A stretch of 63,545 bases of DNA from an uncultured Nostocoides sp. (GCA_937873315.1 CALMQX010000012.1:1-63545); one strand, 5' to 3'; numbered from the stretch's first letter, positions 16,751 through 28,100 are shown. Notes: a model not told the origin generated them from the sequence alone. Made by a program: numbers and translations.

Positions 16751-17971
16751 TCAGTGGTGCGCCGCTCGCTGCAGCGCCTCAACTCGGTCGGTCCGCTCCC
16801 AGGTGAAGGCATTCTCGACCCCCGGCGCGCTGGTCCGGCCGAAGTGGCCGTATGCCGCCGTCGGTCGATAGATCGGCCGAAGCAAGTCCAAGTCGTGCAA
16901 GATGGCACCCGGGCGCAGGTCAAAGACCGCAAGGATCGCGTTCTGCACGACGTCGACCGGAACGGTCTCGGTGCCGAAAGTTTCCACATAGATGCCCATC
17001 GGCTGCGCCTTGCCGATGGCGTAGGCCACCTGCACCTCGCAGCGGCGAGCCAGCCCGGCGGCCACGACATTCTTGGCCACCCAGCGCGTGGCATATGCCG
17101 CAGAGCGGTCGACCTTGGACGGATCCTTGCCGGAGAAGGCACCGCCACCATGGCGGGCCATGCCGCCGTAGGTGTCGACGATGATCTTGCGACCGGTGAG
17201 GCCGGCGTCGCCCATCGGCCCACCCACGACGAACTTGCCGGTGGGGTTGATATAGGTCCGGTAGTTCGTGGTGTCCAGGCTGACCCCGGAGTCACTCAGC
17301 GACGCCAGCACCGGATCAATGACCTCTCGGCGCACATCGGGATCCAGTGTCGATGCGAGGTCGATGTCCTCCGCATGCTGTGAAGAGACCACCACGGCGT
17401 CCAAGGACACGGCACGATCACCCTCATAGGCGATGGTCACCTGGGTCTTGCCATCCGGCCGAAGGTAGCCCAGCGTGCCGTCCTTACGGACCTGGGTGAG
17501 TCGCTCGGCCAATCGGTGCGCCAGGAAGATCGGCAGTGGCATGAGCTCCGGAGTGTCATCGCAGGCATACCCGAACATCAGTCCCTGGTCACCGGCGCCC
17601 TGCTTGTCCAGCGGGTCAACACCACCGGTGCGGCTCTCGAATGCCGTGTCCACACCTTGCGCGATATCGGGGCTCTGCTGGCCAATCGAAATCGACACCC
17701 CGCAGGAGCGGCCGTCGAAGCCCTTGATCGAGCTGTCGTAACCGATCTCAGTCACCGTGTCGCGAACCAGCTTCGGGATTTCGACGTAAGCCGAAGTCGT
17801 GACTTCACCGGCCACGTGCACCAAGCCGGTGGTGACCATGGTTTCGACAGCAACGCGGCTGTGCGCGTCTTCGGCCAAGAGTGCGTCGAGGATCGAGTCA
17901 GAGATCTGGTCACAGATCTTGTCCGGGTGGCCCTCGGTAACGGACTCGGACGTGAACAGACGCGCAGGCAC
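16751..17971 (-). CDS. metK: S-adenosylmethionine synthetase
   Basis: This 406-residue enzyme makes SAM from methionine and ATP. It begins [25 protein letters not shown] and contains [13 protein letters not shown] and [22 protein letters not shown] 17971 is the start: GGAG lies eight bases upstream and homologues begin here; open reading continues upstream to 18406 but that part is non-coding shadow of the divergent gene. The 103-bp divergent upstream region holds a TAGATT -10-like element but nothing resembling a SAM riboswitch. Confidence 0.96.
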   Translation of the reverse strand: MPARLFTSESVTEGHPDKICDQISDSILDALLAEDAHSRVAVETMVTTGLVHVAGEVTTSAYVEIPKLVRDTVTEIGYDSSIKGFDGRSCGVSISIGQQSPDIAQGVDTAFESRTGGVDPLDKQGAGDQGLMFGYACDDTPELMPLPIFLAHRLAERLTQVRKDGTLGYLRPDGKTQVTIAYEGDRAVSLDAVVVSSQHAEDIDLASTLDPDVRREVIDPVLASLSDSGVSLDTTNYRTYINPTGKFVVGGPMGDAGLTGRKIIVDTYGGMARHGGGAFSGKDPSKVDRSAAYATRWVAKNVVAAGLARRCEVQVAYAIGKAQPMGIYVETFGTETVPVDVVQNAILAVFDLRPGAILHDLDLLRPIYRPTAAYGHFGRTSAPGVENAFTWERTDRVEALQRAAHH

Positions 17972-18074
17972 GCAGCCGGCTCCCTTCGTGCGGGTGGGGG
18001 GTGTGCGGCACGCGCGTACCACACAGTGGACCAATCTATCTCTCTCGCACCGGCACCGCTGAACGTCTGCGATC

Positions 18075-19541
18075 ATGGACACCGTGAAAGGCGGGTCCAC
18101 CGAGCACGACAGCCAAGGGGACGCCCGGGTCGTCGATGAGGCCCTGGGCATTTTGACGCGTGCGCAGGCCCTGGCGGACCAACTTCGGGCCGAGGTGCGG
18201 GTCGAAGTCGACACCGCCCAAAGCCAGGCGACGCAGATCCGCGCCGAGATTGCCGAGTTGTCGGCCGAGTTGCGTCGGGTCGAGACGGCGCTGACCGTCG
18301 CCCGGAGTGAAGCTGACCGGCGCTTGGCTGAGGCACACGCTGAGGCCGAGACCCTGGTCACCGATGCCACCGACCAGGCCGCCCTCTTGCGGGCGCGCGC
18401 GACCAAGGCGAGCGATGAAGCCCTGGCGATTGCCGAAGATGAGGCGGCCCGCGTTCTACAAGCCGCCCTCGATCAGGCCACTGACCTGCGGGAACGGGCC
18501 GAGCGCGAGCATGCCACCTCGATGGAGCGGCTGGCCGAGGAGGAACGTCACCACCAGGCTTCGCTGGCGCAGGCGCGGGCCAGCCACCAGGCCGAGCTCG
18601 ATGACCTCCGGATGTCGACGGTCACCGAGATGTCCCAGTTGCGGGAGGAGACGGAGAGCTTCGCCTCCCGTCTCCGTCAGGACGCCGAGGCCGAGGTGCA
18701 GCAACGCTTGCAACAACTCGCCTCCGAGGAAGAGACCGCCCAGCGAGCCCGCGCGCAGGCCCAAGCACGGCACGACCAGGAGTTGGCGAGCCTGCGCGAG
18801 AATGCGCAGCGCGAGGCGGAGGACCTGATCGGTGCGGCGCAGTCCCATCTCACCTGGGCTCAGAGCACGGTGGCCGAGATCGTCCAGACCACCGAACGCG
18901 ACAATGAGGCCGCCCGCCGGGCGCACCACCAGGCGTTGAGTGCCCGCACGCAGTCTCATCGCGAACGCGCGGCCACACTGCTGGCCAGCGCCCGGGCCAA
19001 GTCCGCTGACCGCCTTTCCGAGGCCGACTCCGAGGCCGACCGGATGCGCTCGCTGGCCGCTGCCGTTTTGGCCGAGGCACAAGCCGATGCGTCCCGGACA
19101 CGCCAGCACGCCGAGCGAGAGGCCGAGCACTTGCTTGAGGTCGCTAAGGCGCAGGCCAGCGAAGCCCTGGAGCGCGCTGACCGTCGACTCGCCGAGGCCG
19201 AAGGTGGTGCCCGGCTCGTGCGTGAGCGAGCCGCCGAGGACATTGAACGGCTGCACCGCGAGGCTCACGAGTCCCACCGGGCGGCGCGGGCCGAAATCGT
19301 CCGCGAGACCGAGGAGGCGCGCCGGGTGTCCACAACCTTGCGCGCCGAGGCACAGGCCGCGGTGGAGCGGGCCCGAGCGGAGGTCCATCTGCTGGCCGCC
19401 CGGCGCGACGACATCACGGCCCAGTTGGACAATCTCTCCGGAGTGATCGAGGCTCTCTCGGTCAATGAACTTGCCAGCACCGACCATCGACAGACCGAGG
19501 ACGAGATCGTCCCCGACACCACATCACCGCAGGAGCCCTGA
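18075..19541 (+). CDS. long coiled-coil protein (Scy/FilP-like), first of a coupled pair
   Basis: 488 residues, almost all Ala/Glu/Arg/Gln-rich coiled coil from about residue 25 to 455, with hydrophobic positions in heptad- and hendecad-like spacing. No signal peptide or membrane segment. The family name is not certain; composition resembles Streptomyces Scy/FilP cytoskeletal proteins. Near the C-terminus the motif [13 protein letters not shown] (about 439-451) recurs in the next gene, suggesting common origin. An acidic tail follows. There is no good ribosome binding site before ATG 18075; GTG 18084 is an alternative. It overlaps the next gene by one base (TGATG). Confidence 0.8.
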   Translation: MDTVKGGSTEHDSQGDARVVDEALGILTRAQALADQLRAEVRVEVDTAQSQATQIRAEIAELSAELRRVETALTVARSEADRRLAEAHAEAETLVTDATDQAALLRARATKASDEALAIAEDEAARVLQAALDQATDLRERAEREHATSMERLAEEERHHQASLAQARASHQAELDDLRMSTVTEMSQLREETESFASRLRQDAEAEVQQRLQQLASEEETAQRARAQAQARHDQELASLRENAQREAEDLIGAAQSHLTWAQSTVAEIVQTTERDNEAARRAHHQALSARTQSHRERAATLLASARAKSADRLSEADSEADRMRSLAAAVLAEAQADASRTRQHAEREAEHLLEVAKAQASEALERADRRLAEAEGGARLVRERAAEDIERLHREAHESHRAARAEIVRETEEARRVSTTLRAEAQAAVERARAEVHLLAARRDDITAQLDNLSGVIEALSVNELASTDHRQTEDEIVPDTTSPQEP

Positions 19542-20728
19542 TGAATCCCTCCCCCGAGTTCCCCACCGCCTTCCGCGGGTACGAGCCCACGGTGGTCGAC
19601 CAGCACGTGGCGGCCCTGCACCAGCAGCTCCAGGCCGCGCGGGCCGCAGCGGAGAACGCGCTCCAGGAGGCTGCCGCGCACAGCGTTGAACTCACCAAGG
19701 CCAAGCAGACCCACGATTCGCTGCGGGCCGAGCTGGACGCCCACGCTCGCACCATCGCGGAATTGGAGGCGGCCGGTGCCCGGGCCGCGAACCCCACCTT
19801 CGCCGATCTTGGCGAGCGGGTGGGCAGCATTCTCAGCCTCGCCGACGAGGAAGCCACCCACCTGAGGTCCACCGCCGCCGATGAGGTTGCTGCCCTGCGT
19901 TCCGAGGCCGACCAGTCGGCCGCTAGCTTGCGCGCCGAAGCCGAGCGGTATGCCGAAGAGGTCCGGACCAAGGCCGATGTCGACGTGAGCGCGATGTTGA
20001 CTCAAGCCCGCGCGGAGGCCGATTCCTTGATCGACGATGCCGCCCGCGAGGCCGCGGCCCGCCGCGAGGAGGCCGAGGCCTACTTCGAAAAGCAGCGGGC
20101 GAAGGCGGCCGCAGCCGCGGCCGACTTCGAGCGCACCCTGGGTGAGCGCCGCGAGAAGGCCGCCGAGGAGTTCAACGACCAGATGGCCAAGCAGGACGCC
20201 GCGCTGGCCGCGGTTCAGGATCGGGCCGAGCAGTTGGCCCGCGAAGCCGAGGCCGACCACCAGGCACGGGCGGCCGAGGCTGCCTCAGCCCTGGAGGCCG
20301 CCAAGCTCGAGGCGTCTGCCTTGGTCGCCGGTGCGAAGGAGCAGGCCGAACGCGTCCGTCGCGACTCTGATCGCGAGTTGGCCGCCGCCACCGCGCGTCG
20401 GGACAGCATCACGGCCCAGTTGTCGAATGTCCGCAACATGCTCGCCACCCTCGGCGGCGGTGCACCCGGGGCGGACCCGCTGGCCGCCATCCCGTCGTTC
20501 CACGGGGAGCCGGCAGAGGCACCGGCAGTTGAGGACGATGTGCAGGACAGCGCGGAGCCGACCGAGGATGCGGCCGAGGAGGCCGCTGCCGAGGCCGCCG
20601 AGGACATCGCTGCCGAGGGTTCAGCGGAAGCCGCCGACGTCGAGGCCGCGGTCGAATCCGGGGACCACGCCGAGGGCCAGGTGGAAGTCGCCAGCGCGGG
20701 CCTGGGTCAGGTGCGGCGCAAGAAGTAG
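19541..20728 (+). CDS. DivIVA-domain coiled-coil protein, second of a coupled pair
   Basis: 395 residues. The N-terminus FPTAFRGYEPTVVDQHVAAL is the membrane-curvature-sensing DivIVA/GpsB signature (RGYxxxxVD). A long coiled coil (about 25-295) follows, with the shared motif TARRDSITAQLSN near 283, then a Pro/Ala/Glu/Asp-rich disordered acidic tail ending in basic GQVRRKK. The protein is likely a polar or septal scaffold. It is coupled to the preceding coiled-coil gene. The main DivIVA/Wag31 of the cell would be expected near ftsZ, not here, so this is an additional member. Confidence 0.82.
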   Translation: MNPSPEFPTAFRGYEPTVVDQHVAALHQQLQAARAAAENALQEAAAHSVELTKAKQTHDSLRAELDAHARTIAELEAAGARAANPTFADLGERVGSILSLADEEATHLRSTAADEVAALRSEADQSAASLRAEAERYAEEVRTKADVDVSAMLTQARAEADSLIDDAAREAAARREEAEAYFEKQRAKAAAAAADFERTLGERREKAAEEFNDQMAKQDAALAAVQDRAEQLAREAEADHQARAAEAASALEAAKLEASALVAGAKEQAERVRRDSDRELAAATARRDSITAQLSNVRNMLATLGGGAPGADPLAAIPSFHGEPAEAPAVEDDVQDSAEPTEDAAEEAAAEAAEDIAAEGSAEAADVEAAVESGDHAEGQVEVASAGLGQVRRKK

Positions 20729-20753
20729 GCCGTGCTGCCCCGCCGACCGCGGG

Positions 20754-21965
20754 CTAAGCCAAGCGGTCGGCGGCCTGCGCGAGGATCGCCTCGGCCACGA
20801 CGCGCTTGGATGACGGGCCGACCTGAACCACGTCGGCGTGATGTCGACGCAGGATCTGCACGGTGTTGTCATCCTGCCCGAAGGTCTTGTCCGGCCCTAC
20901 CTCGTTGACCACCAACAGATCGCAGCCCTTGCGGGCGAGTTTGGCGCGCCCGTGGTCAAGGACGCTGCCGTGGTCGTCGCCCGTTTCGGCAGCAAAACCG
21001 ACGATCACCGGCCGGCTGGCCTCCCCGCGGGCCTGCACGAGTTCAGCAAGGATGTCCGGATTGCGCACCAAACCAATCGTCGGCGCCGACTGGTCAGCCG
21101 CACCGTCGTGGGACTTCTTGATCTTGTGTTCCGCGTACTCGGCTGGACGGAAGTCGGCAACCGCGGCGGCCATGATGACCAGGTCCGCCTCCTGAGCGAG
21201 ACGCACCATGACATCGCGCATCTCCATTGCCGTTTCGACCTGACGCAGGGATACCCCGTGGGGCGTCGGCAGGGCCGCACTGGACACCAAGGTGACTTGG
21301 GCGCCCATCGCGACCGCTGCGGCGGCCAAGGCGTACCCCTGCTTGCCTGAGGACCGATTCCCCAGATAGCGCACCGGGTCCAAGGGCTCCCGGGTTCCCC
21401 CTGCAGAGATCACCACGTGCCGGCCCGCAAGCACCTCGGACTCCCCCACCACGGCCCGACAGGCGGCATAGATCTCGTCGGGCTCAGGCAATCGCCCAGG
21501 GCCGGTGTCTCGCCCGGTCAACCGTCCTGAGGCGGGCGGAATGATGTGCACGCCGCGAGAACGCAGGGTCTCCACATTGGCGACCGTCGCCGGGTGCTCC
21601 CACATTTCGGTGTGCATGGCCGGGGCCATCACGATGGGGCAACGAGCCGTCAGCAAGACATTGGTGAGCAGGTCGTCGGCCTGGCCGGTCGCGGCCCGAG
21701 CGATCAGATCGGCGGTGGCGGGGGCAACGACCACGAGGTCGGCCTCCTGCCCGAGGCGCACATGGGGCACCTGGGTGATCTCGCTCCACACGTCGGTATG
21801 GACCGGCTTGCCCGACAGCGCGGCCCAGGTGGCCGCACCCACGAAATTCAGCGCCGCCGCTGTCGGGACAACCGTCACATCATGTCCGGCCTCGGTGAAG
21901 AGACGCAGCAGCGAGCAGGACTTGTATGCCGCGATGCCGCCCGCGACCCCCAGGACGACGCGCAT
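20754..21965 (-). CDS. coaBC: bifunctional phosphopantothenoylcysteine decarboxylase/synthetase
   Basis: 403 residues catalysing two steps of coenzyme A synthesis. The flavin-binding decarboxylase half starts RVVLGVAGGIAAYKS and has PAMHTEMWEHPA (the conserved PxMNxxMW-type motif, here with His instead of Asn at one place). The synthetase half starts about residue 190 with VVISAGGTREPLDPVRYLGNRSSGKQG. The gene is 9 bp downstream of rpoZ and is the last gene of the mihF-gmk-rpoZ-coaBC group. Confidence 0.94.
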   Translation of the reverse strand: MRVVLGVAGGIAAYKSCSLLRLFTEAGHDVTVVPTAAALNFVGAATWAALSGKPVHTDVWSEITQVPHVRLGQEADLVVVAPATADLIARAATGQADDLLTNVLLTARCPIVMAPAMHTEMWEHPATVANVETLRSRGVHIIPPASGRLTGRDTGPGRLPEPDEIYAACRAVVGESEVLAGRHVVISAGGTREPLDPVRYLGNRSSGKQGYALAAAAVAMGAQVTLVSSAALPTPHGVSLRQVETAMEMRDVMVRLAQEADLVIMAAAVADFRPAEYAEHKIKKSHDGAADQSAPTIGLVRNPDILAELVQARGEASRPVIVGFAAETGDDHGSVLDHGRAKLARKGCDLLVVNEVGPDKTFGQDDNTVQILRRHHADVVQVGPSSKRVVAEAILAQAADRLA

Positions 21966-21974
21966 CGGCGGAGG

Positions 21975-22238
21975 TCAGGCCTCGGTGGGCGTGGAAACGA
22001 GCAGGCCTTGGTTGATCTCGCGCAGGGCGATCGACAGCGGCTTCTCGTGCACCTCGGAGTCGACCAACGGACCAACGAACTCGAGCAGGCCCTCCTGGAG
22101 CTGCGCGTAGTACGCATTGATCTGGCGGGCCCGCTTGGCCGAGTAGAGCACCAGGGCGTACTTGGAGTCAGCGCGCTCGAGGAGCTCGTCGATCGGCGGG
22201 TTGGTGATGCCGATGGGGTTGGCGAGGGTTCGGGACAT
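21975..22238 (-). CDS. rpoZ: RNA polymerase omega subunit
   Basis: 87 residues. [31 protein letters not shown] and [15 protein letters not shown] are typical of actinobacterial omega, which helps assemble and stabilise RNA polymerase. It lies between gmk and coaBC, the standard order, with 39 bp to gmk. Confidence 0.95.
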   Translation of the reverse strand: MSRTLANPIGITNPPIDELLERADSKYALVLYSAKRARQINAYYAQLQEGLLEFVGPLVDSEVHEKPLSIALREINQGLLVSTPTEA

Positions 22239-22277
22239 GGGTGACTCGTCTCGTCTCAGGGATCTCGGGAAATCAGG

Positions 22278-22832
22278 TCAACTCATCAATGATACGAGTT
22301 CATCGGCTGCCCGGCGGACATCATCGTTGACGATGACGGCATCGAACTCGCTCGCGGCCGCCAATTCGATCTCCGCGGTATGCAATCGGGCCCGCTGCTC
22401 CTGCGCCGACTCGGTTCCACGGCCGATGAGGCGGGAGATCAACTCATCCCAACTGGGCGGTGCGAGGAAGACGAATCGCGCCTGCGGCATCGACGTCCGC
22501 ACCTGGCGGGCGCCTTGAAGGTCGATCTCCAGCAAGGCCAGTCGGCCTTCGTCCAAAGCCTGTTCGACGGCCTTGCGCGGCGTGCCGTACTTGGCTCGGC
22601 CATGAACCACCGCCCATTCGAGCAGTTCGCCAGCAGCAGCCATGGCCTCGAATTCGGCATCACTGACGAAGTAGTAGTGCTCGCCGTGAACTTCACCCGG
22701 CCGCGGTCGACGAGTCGTCGCCGACACCGACAGCCACACCTGGGGGTAGTTCGCCTTGATGTATGCCGCCACCGTCCCCTTCCCGACCGCGGTCGGTCCA
22801 GCCAGGACGGTCAGCCGCGCGGGCGTGGACAT
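22278..22832 (-). CDS. gmk: guanylate kinase
   Basis: 184 residues, phosphorylating GMP to GDP. The P-loop is [11 protein letters not shown] (residues 10-20), followed by [20 protein letters not shown], which binds GMP. Its ATG overlaps the mihF stop by one base (TAATG), so the two are translated together. Confidence 0.95.
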   Translation of the reverse strand: MSTPARLTVLAGPTAVGKGTVAAYIKANYPQVWLSVSATTRRPRPGEVHGEHYYFVSDAEFEAMAAAGELLEWAVVHGRAKYGTPRKAVEQALDEGRLALLEIDLQGARQVRTSMPQARFVFLAPPSWDELISRLIGRGTESAQEQRARLHTAEIELAAASEFDAVIVNDDVRRAADELVSLMS

Positions 22833-23146
22833 TACCGCCCGAAGTGCTCGAGCAGGGCGCTGACCTGGTTCTGGCCCAGGCCGCGCACCCGGCGGGTGGC
22901 CGAGATACCGATGTCCTCCATGAGCTGCCGGGCACGTACCCGACCCACGCCAGGCATGGACTCCAAGAGCGCCGAGACCCGCATCTTGCCGACCACGTCA
23001 TTGGTCTTGCCGTCCGCGATCACCGCGGCCAGGGAGCCTCCCCCGTGCTTCAGCCGATTCTTGACCTCGGCCCGCTCACGGCGGGAGGCGGCGGCCTTGT
23101 CCAATGCGGCGGCGCGCTGTTCTGGGGTCAGGGGCGGAAGTGCCAC
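22832..23146 (-). CDS. mihF: actinobacterial integration host factor
   Basis: A 104-residue nucleoid-associated protein beginning [30 protein letters not shown] and carrying the helix-two-turn-helix [27 protein letters not shown]. It binds DNA without sequence specificity and is essential in mycobacteria. It starts at GTG 23146, with GAGAGGG upstream, and leads the mihF-gmk-rpoZ-coaBC operon. Confidence 0.94.
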   Translation of the reverse strand: MALPPLTPEQRAAALDKAAASRRERAEVKNRLKHGGGSLAAVIADGKTNDVVGKMRVSALLESMPGVGRVRARQLMEDIGISATRRVRGLGQNQVSALLEHFGR

Positions 23147-23208
23147 GAGTGTTGGTCCCTCTCAGGTCTGGCGACCGTGCTCTGATCCGCGGCCGACTCT
23201 AGGTGGGG

Positions 23209-23214
23209 ACTATA
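23209..23214 (-). promoter_or_regulatory. -10 element upstream of mihF
   Basis: TATAGT on the minus strand, 63 bases before the mihF start, is a near-consensus -10 in an otherwise GC-rich 105-bp gap after pyrF. No good -35 is visible. It suggests mihF has its own promoter in addition to any read-through from the pyr operon. Confidence 0.5.
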
Positions 23215-23251
23215 TCCGCGTCGATGGGCGCCTAGCGCGCGGGGTCCCTTG

Positions 23252-24109
23252 TTAGGCCGCGGAGCGGACGATCTCGGCCATCCGCGCAGACTCGTCGCGG
23301 ACCGCGGTGGCCAGTCGAGCAACCTGGGGGCCCGCGGCCAGGACCGCACGGGAACTACTCGGCAACACCTGAGTGAGCGCACCGGCGAACACGCGCCGGA
23401 CATCCGCGGCTGTACCGCCTTGAGCGCCGATTCCGGGGGCCAGCAATGGCCCATTCATCGTCGCGAGATCCAGCTCGAGATCCTGCACCGCCGTGCCGAC
23501 CGTGGCGCCGATGACCAGCCCCACCGATCCCCACACGGACCGGTGCGCAGCCGCAGCATTGTCGGTCGTGGCGCCCTGGACCATGGTCGCGGCGACGCTG
23601 CGGCCTTCGCGCACGGCATGTTGGACGGTGGGCCCCTCGGGGTTGGAGGTGAGACCCAAGACGAAGACTCCCCGGCCAGTCTGCTCGGCAAGGTCGATCG
23701 CGGGCCGCAGGGACTCATAGCCGAGGTACGGGCTCAGCGTGATGGCATCGGCCGCGGAGGGCGCATCCTTGCCCAGGAAGGCCTCGGCATAGGCGGCCAT
23801 CGTCGTGCCGATGTCACCGCGCTTAGCATCAAGAATCGTCAGGGTGCCCGCCTCGCGCAGTGCATCGATGACGCGCTCCAGGATCGCCACGCCGGCGGAT
23901 CCGAAGACTTCAAAGAAGGCGGACTGCGGCTTGACGGCGGCCACCGTTCCGCCGAAGGCCTCGACGCAGGTGAAGGCGAATCGCTCCAGTCCGTCCAGGT
24001 CGAAGTCCAGACCCCACTCGTGGAGCAACTCTCGGTGCGGGTCGATCCCGGCGCACAGCGGACCGTGCACCTGCATGGCGGCCTGCAGCCGCTCGCCGAA
24101 GCCGATCAT
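23252..24109 (-). CDS. pyrF: orotidine-5'-phosphate decarboxylase (type 2)
   Basis: 285 residues; last step of UMP synthesis. The active-site segment is LTILDAKRGDIGTTMAAYAEAFLG (about 93-116), with Lys and Asp of DAKRGDI as catalytic residues; the N-terminal GPLCAGIDPH is typical of the long type-2 form. It overlaps pyrD by four bases (ATGA) and is the last gene of the pyr operon. Confidence 0.94.
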   Translation of the reverse strand: MIGFGERLQAAMQVHGPLCAGIDPHRELLHEWGLDFDLDGLERFAFTCVEAFGGTVAAVKPQSAFFEVFGSAGVAILERVIDALREAGTLTILDAKRGDIGTTMAAYAEAFLGKDAPSAADAITLSPYLGYESLRPAIDLAEQTGRGVFVLGLTSNPEGPTVQHAVREGRSVAATMVQGATTDNAAAAHRSVWGSVGLVIGATVGTAVQDLELDLATMNGPLLAPGIGAQGGTAADVRRVFAGALTQVLPSSSRAVLAAGPQVARLATAVRDESARMAEIVRSAA

Positions 24110-25164
24110 GAACTCCTCCTGCGGTGGGCTGCCAACTGGCGGTTGACGGCGGCGACCCAGAGGGGCCCGCCATGGATCAGACCGGTGTAGGCCTGGACAA
24201 GCTGTGCGCCCGCTTCCAGGCGCGCCAGCACATCGGCCGCCCCGCTGACCCCCCCGACCGAAATGACCGCCGACTCCCGAGGCAGCAGCTGGCGCAAAAG
24301 GGCGAGCACCTCCATGGATCTGGCCCGCAGGATCGGCCCGGACAGGCCACCTGCCCCGATCCTCGACACCACCTCGGCGGGGGTCCGCAGCCCCTCGCGG
24401 GAAATCGTGGTATTCGTCGCGACCACTCCTGCCAGGCCCAGCTCCGGCACCAGGGCGGCGATCGCCGCGATGTCGTCATCGGCCAGATCGGGCGCGATCT
24501 TGACCAGCAACGGCAGATCTCGAGAGGCCGCCCGGTCGGCGGCCTCTTTGACCGCGGCGAGCAGCGGGCGCAGCGACTCGACCGCCTGCAGATCACGCAG
24601 ACCCGGGGTGTTCGGGGAGCTGACATTGACCACGAGGTAGTCGGCATAGGCCGCCAACCTGCTGGCGGACAGGACGTAATCCTGCGTGGCGTCCGGCACG
24701 GCAACGGCCTTGGTCTTGCCGATATTGACGCCCAGGAGCGCGTCGTTGTGTTTGCCCTCGGCGCGGGCGCGCAAGCGCTGCTCGACGGCCTGCGAGCCGT
24801 CATTATTGAAGCCCATCCGATTGATGATTGCGTTGTCCTGCGGCAGACGAAAAAGCCGCGGCCGCTCATTGCCCGGCTGCGCCTGCCCGGTCACGGTCCC
24901 AATCTCGATCGCGCCGAAGCCCAGCGCCGCCAGCGCGTCAATGCCCTCGGCATTCTTGTCGAAGCCAGCGGCGAGGCCCAGTGGGCTTCGCAGCGGGCGC
25001 CCAAAGAGCTCACCGGCAAGGATCGGGTCCGGTGCGGGAACGCCGGGAACTCGGCCCGTAGCGGCATAGGTCGCCCGCAGCCCTGCGAAGGCAGCCCGAT
25101 GGGCGTTCTCGGCATCCGTGCGGGCGAGCAGGTGCCGGTAGCCCACCGAGTACAGGCGCCCCAC
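24106..25164 (-). CDS. pyrD: quinone-dependent dihydroorotate dehydrogenase
   Basis: 352 residues. The class-2 features are LGLAAGFDKNAEGIDALAALGFGAIEIGTVT, NRMGFNNDGS, NVSSPNTPGLRDLQ with the catalytic serine, and GVSGAADVLARLEAGAQLVQAYTGLIHGGP. The enzyme is membrane-associated and passes electrons to quinone. The start is GTG 25164, three bases after the carB stop. In mycobacteria pyrD is elsewhere; here it is inside the operon. Confidence 0.94.
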   Translation of the reverse strand: MGRLYSVGYRHLLARTDAENAHRAAFAGLRATYAATGRVPGVPAPDPILAGELFGRPLRSPLGLAAGFDKNAEGIDALAALGFGAIEIGTVTGQAQPGNERPRLFRLPQDNAIINRMGFNNDGSQAVEQRLRARAEGKHNDALLGVNIGKTKAVAVPDATQDYVLSASRLAAYADYLVVNVSSPNTPGLRDLQAVESLRPLLAAVKEAADRAASRDLPLLVKIAPDLADDDIAAIAALVPELGLAGVVATNTTISREGLRTPAEVVSRIGAGGLSGPILRARSMEVLALLRQLLPRESAVISVGGVSGAADVLARLEAGAQLVQAYTGLIHGGPLWVAAVNRQLAAHRRRSS

Positions 25165-25167
25165 GGA

Positions 25168-28100
25168 CTAGCCCTGTCCGCCGGCGCTGACTCCGAAGAG
25201 ATCCAGGGCAGCAGCATGCTCCTGCAAGGAGGTCACGCTGAGACCGCCTTCCTGAATCGCTTCGATGGCCTGCACGGCTGCGCCGAGTTGCTGCACGGTG
25301 GTGATGATCGGCCGGTCCATGGCCGTCGTCGCCGCTCGAATGGCATACCCGTCGGCCCGCCCGCCGGCACCGCTCGGAGTGTTGACCACCATGTCGATGT
25401 CACCAGCTTCGATCCAGTCGACGATCGAGCGTTCGTCGGCCACTCGCTCGGCGTGCTTGCGAACCACCTCGGCAGCAATGCCATTGCGGCGCAACACTTC
25501 CGCGGTTCCCGAGGTGGACACGATCCGGAAACCGAGATCCATGAGCCGCTTCACCGGGAAGATGATGGCCCGCTTGTCCCGGTTGGCCACCGAGACAAAG
25601 ACCGTGCCCTTGGTGGGCAGGTTGGCAATCGCGCCGATCTGGGCTTTGGCGAAGGCGCGACCGAAGTCGGCGTCGATCCCCATCACCTCACCCGTCGAGC
25701 GCATCTCGGGTCCCAGCAGGGAGTCCACGATGCGGCCCTGCGCGGTCCGGAAGCGACGGAAGGGCAGCACGACCTCCTTGACCGACATGGGTGCATGGGC
25801 CGGCATATGCGCGCCATCGGTGTCCGCAGGCAGCACTCCCTCGGCACGCAATTCCTTGATGGTCGCGCCGAGCATGATCCGTGAGGCGGCATTGGCCAGC
25901 GCCACCCCCGTCGCCTTGGCGACGAAGGGCACGGTGCGCGATGCCCGCGGGTTCGCCTCGAGGACGTAGAGAATGTCCTGAGCCAGGGCGTACTGGACAT
26001 TCATCAGGCCACGCACCCCGATGCCCTCGGCCAGTTTGCGGGAGTACTCGACGACCCGGTCGATGTCCGCCTTGCCCAAGGTCACGGGCGGCAGCGTGCA
26101 CGAGGAGTCGCCAGAGTGGATACCGGCCTCCTCGATGTGCTCCATGATCCCGCCGACATACATATCGGTCCCGTCAAAGAGCACGTCCACGTCGATCTCG
26201 ATGGCGTCATCGAGGAAGCGGTCGATGAGGATCGGGTGCTCGGGACTGGCCACCGTGGCCCGGTCAACATAGGTGGTGAGGGTGTCGTCGTCATAGACGA
26301 TCTCCATGCCCCGGCCACCCAGGACGTACGACGGACGAACCAGGACGGGGTAGCCAATCCCGCGGGCAATCTCCCGCGCTTCGCTCGAGCTGTATGCCGT
26401 TCCGTGCTTGGGCGCAGGCAGCCCGGCCTCCGCGAGGACCCGCCCGAAGGCACCGCGATCCTCAGCGAGGTCAATGGCCTCCGGGCTCGTGCCGACCACC
26501 GGGACGCCCTCGGCCTTCAGCGCCTTGGCTAGCCCCAGCGGGGTCTGGCCACCGAGTTGCACGACGACGCCGGCCACCGGGCCCGCGGCGACCTCGGCGG
26601 CATACACCTCGAGAACGTCCTCAAGGGTGAGGGGTTCGAAGTACAGCCGGCTTGAGGTGTCGTAGTCCGTGGACACGGTCTCGGGGTTGCAGTTGACCAT
26701 GACCGTGTCGAAGCCGGCATCGCGCAGGGCAAAGCTGGCGTGGACACAGGAGTAGTCGAACTCGACGCCCTGGCCGATCCGGTTAGGTCCGGAACCCAGG
26801 ATGATCACGGCCGGACGCTCACGCGGCGCGACCTCACTCTCCTCGTCGTAAGCGCTGTAGTGATAGGGCGTGTATGCCGCGAACTCGGCCGCGCAGGTGT
26901 CCACGGTCTTGTACACCGGGCGCACGCCAAGTGCGTGCCGGACTCCGCGGACGACCGCCTCAGGCATCCCCCGCAGCGCGGCGAGCTGGGCATCGGAGAA
27001 GCCGTGACGCTTGGCGTGACGCAGCAATTCGGGCGTGAGTTGAGCGGCCTGGCGAACCTGCACGGCTAGGTCGTTGATCACCTGGATTTGGTCGAGGAAC
27101 CACGGATCGATGCCGGTGACCGCGTGGACCTCCTCGATTGTGCACCCACCGCGCAGCGCCTGCTGAACCAGGACGATGCGACCGTCCGTGGGGCGGCGGG
27201 CCTCATCGAGCACGGCCAGCGCCTGGTCGTGGGTCAGTTCCTCGCCATCCCAATGGAAGGAACTGCCCTTGCGTTCGATCGAGCGCAGGGCCTTTTGGAG
27301 GGCCTCGGTGAAGCAGCGGCCAATCGACATGGCCTCGCCCACGGACTTCATGGTCGTCGTCAGGGTCGAATCCGCGGCCGGGAACTTCTCGAACGCGAAG
27401 CGCGGCACCTTGACCACGATGTAGTCCAACGTCGGCTCGAAACTGGCTGGCGTCTCCCGGGTGATGTCATTGCGGACCTCATCCAAGGTGTAGCCAATGG
27501 CCATCTTGGCCGCGATCTTGGCGATCGGGAAGCCGGTGGCCTTGCTCGCAAGGGCGCTGGAACGCGACACCCGAGGGTTCATCTCGATGACGATGATGCG
27601 GCCATCGGTGGGGTTCACGGCGAACTGGATATTGCACCCACCGGTGTCCACGCCGACCTCACGGATGACGGCAATGCCGATATCCCGCAGCCGCTGGTAC
27701 TCACGGTCGGTCAGAGTGAGCGCCGGCGCCACGGTGATCGAGTCGCCCGTGTGGACACCCATGGGGTCAAAGTTCTCGATCGAGCAGACGACCACGACAT
27801 TGTCGGCGTGATCGCGCATGACCTCCAGCTCGTATTCCTTCCACCCCAAAATGGACTCCTCCAGGAGCACCTCGGTGGTCGGTGAGTACTGCAGTCCGGC
27901 GCCGGCGATGCGCCGCAAGTCGGCCTCGTCATAGGCAAAGCCAGACCCCAGGCCACCCATGGTGAACGAGGGGCGGACGACCACGGGATACCCGAGATCT
28001 CCTGCAGCAGAGAGGCATTCATCCATCGAGTGGCAAATGATGCTGCGGGCCGACTCGGCGCCACAGCGCTCCACGACGCCTTTGAAGAGCTCCCGGTCCT

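Noticed and set aside
17972-18074. SAM riboswitch upstream of metK
   Set aside because: Only 103 bp, with no conserved SAM-I, SAM-II or SAM-IV core recognisable by eye.
17972-18406. N-terminal extension of metK
   Set aside because: Family starts at the GTG at 17971 with its own ribosome binding site; the extension lies opposite a real coiled-coil gene.
26755-26768. LexA-like palindrome gtcgaactcgacg inside carB
   Set aside because: Wrong spacing for TCGAAC-N4-GTTCGA; it is a codon-level coincidence that recurs in the second carB half.
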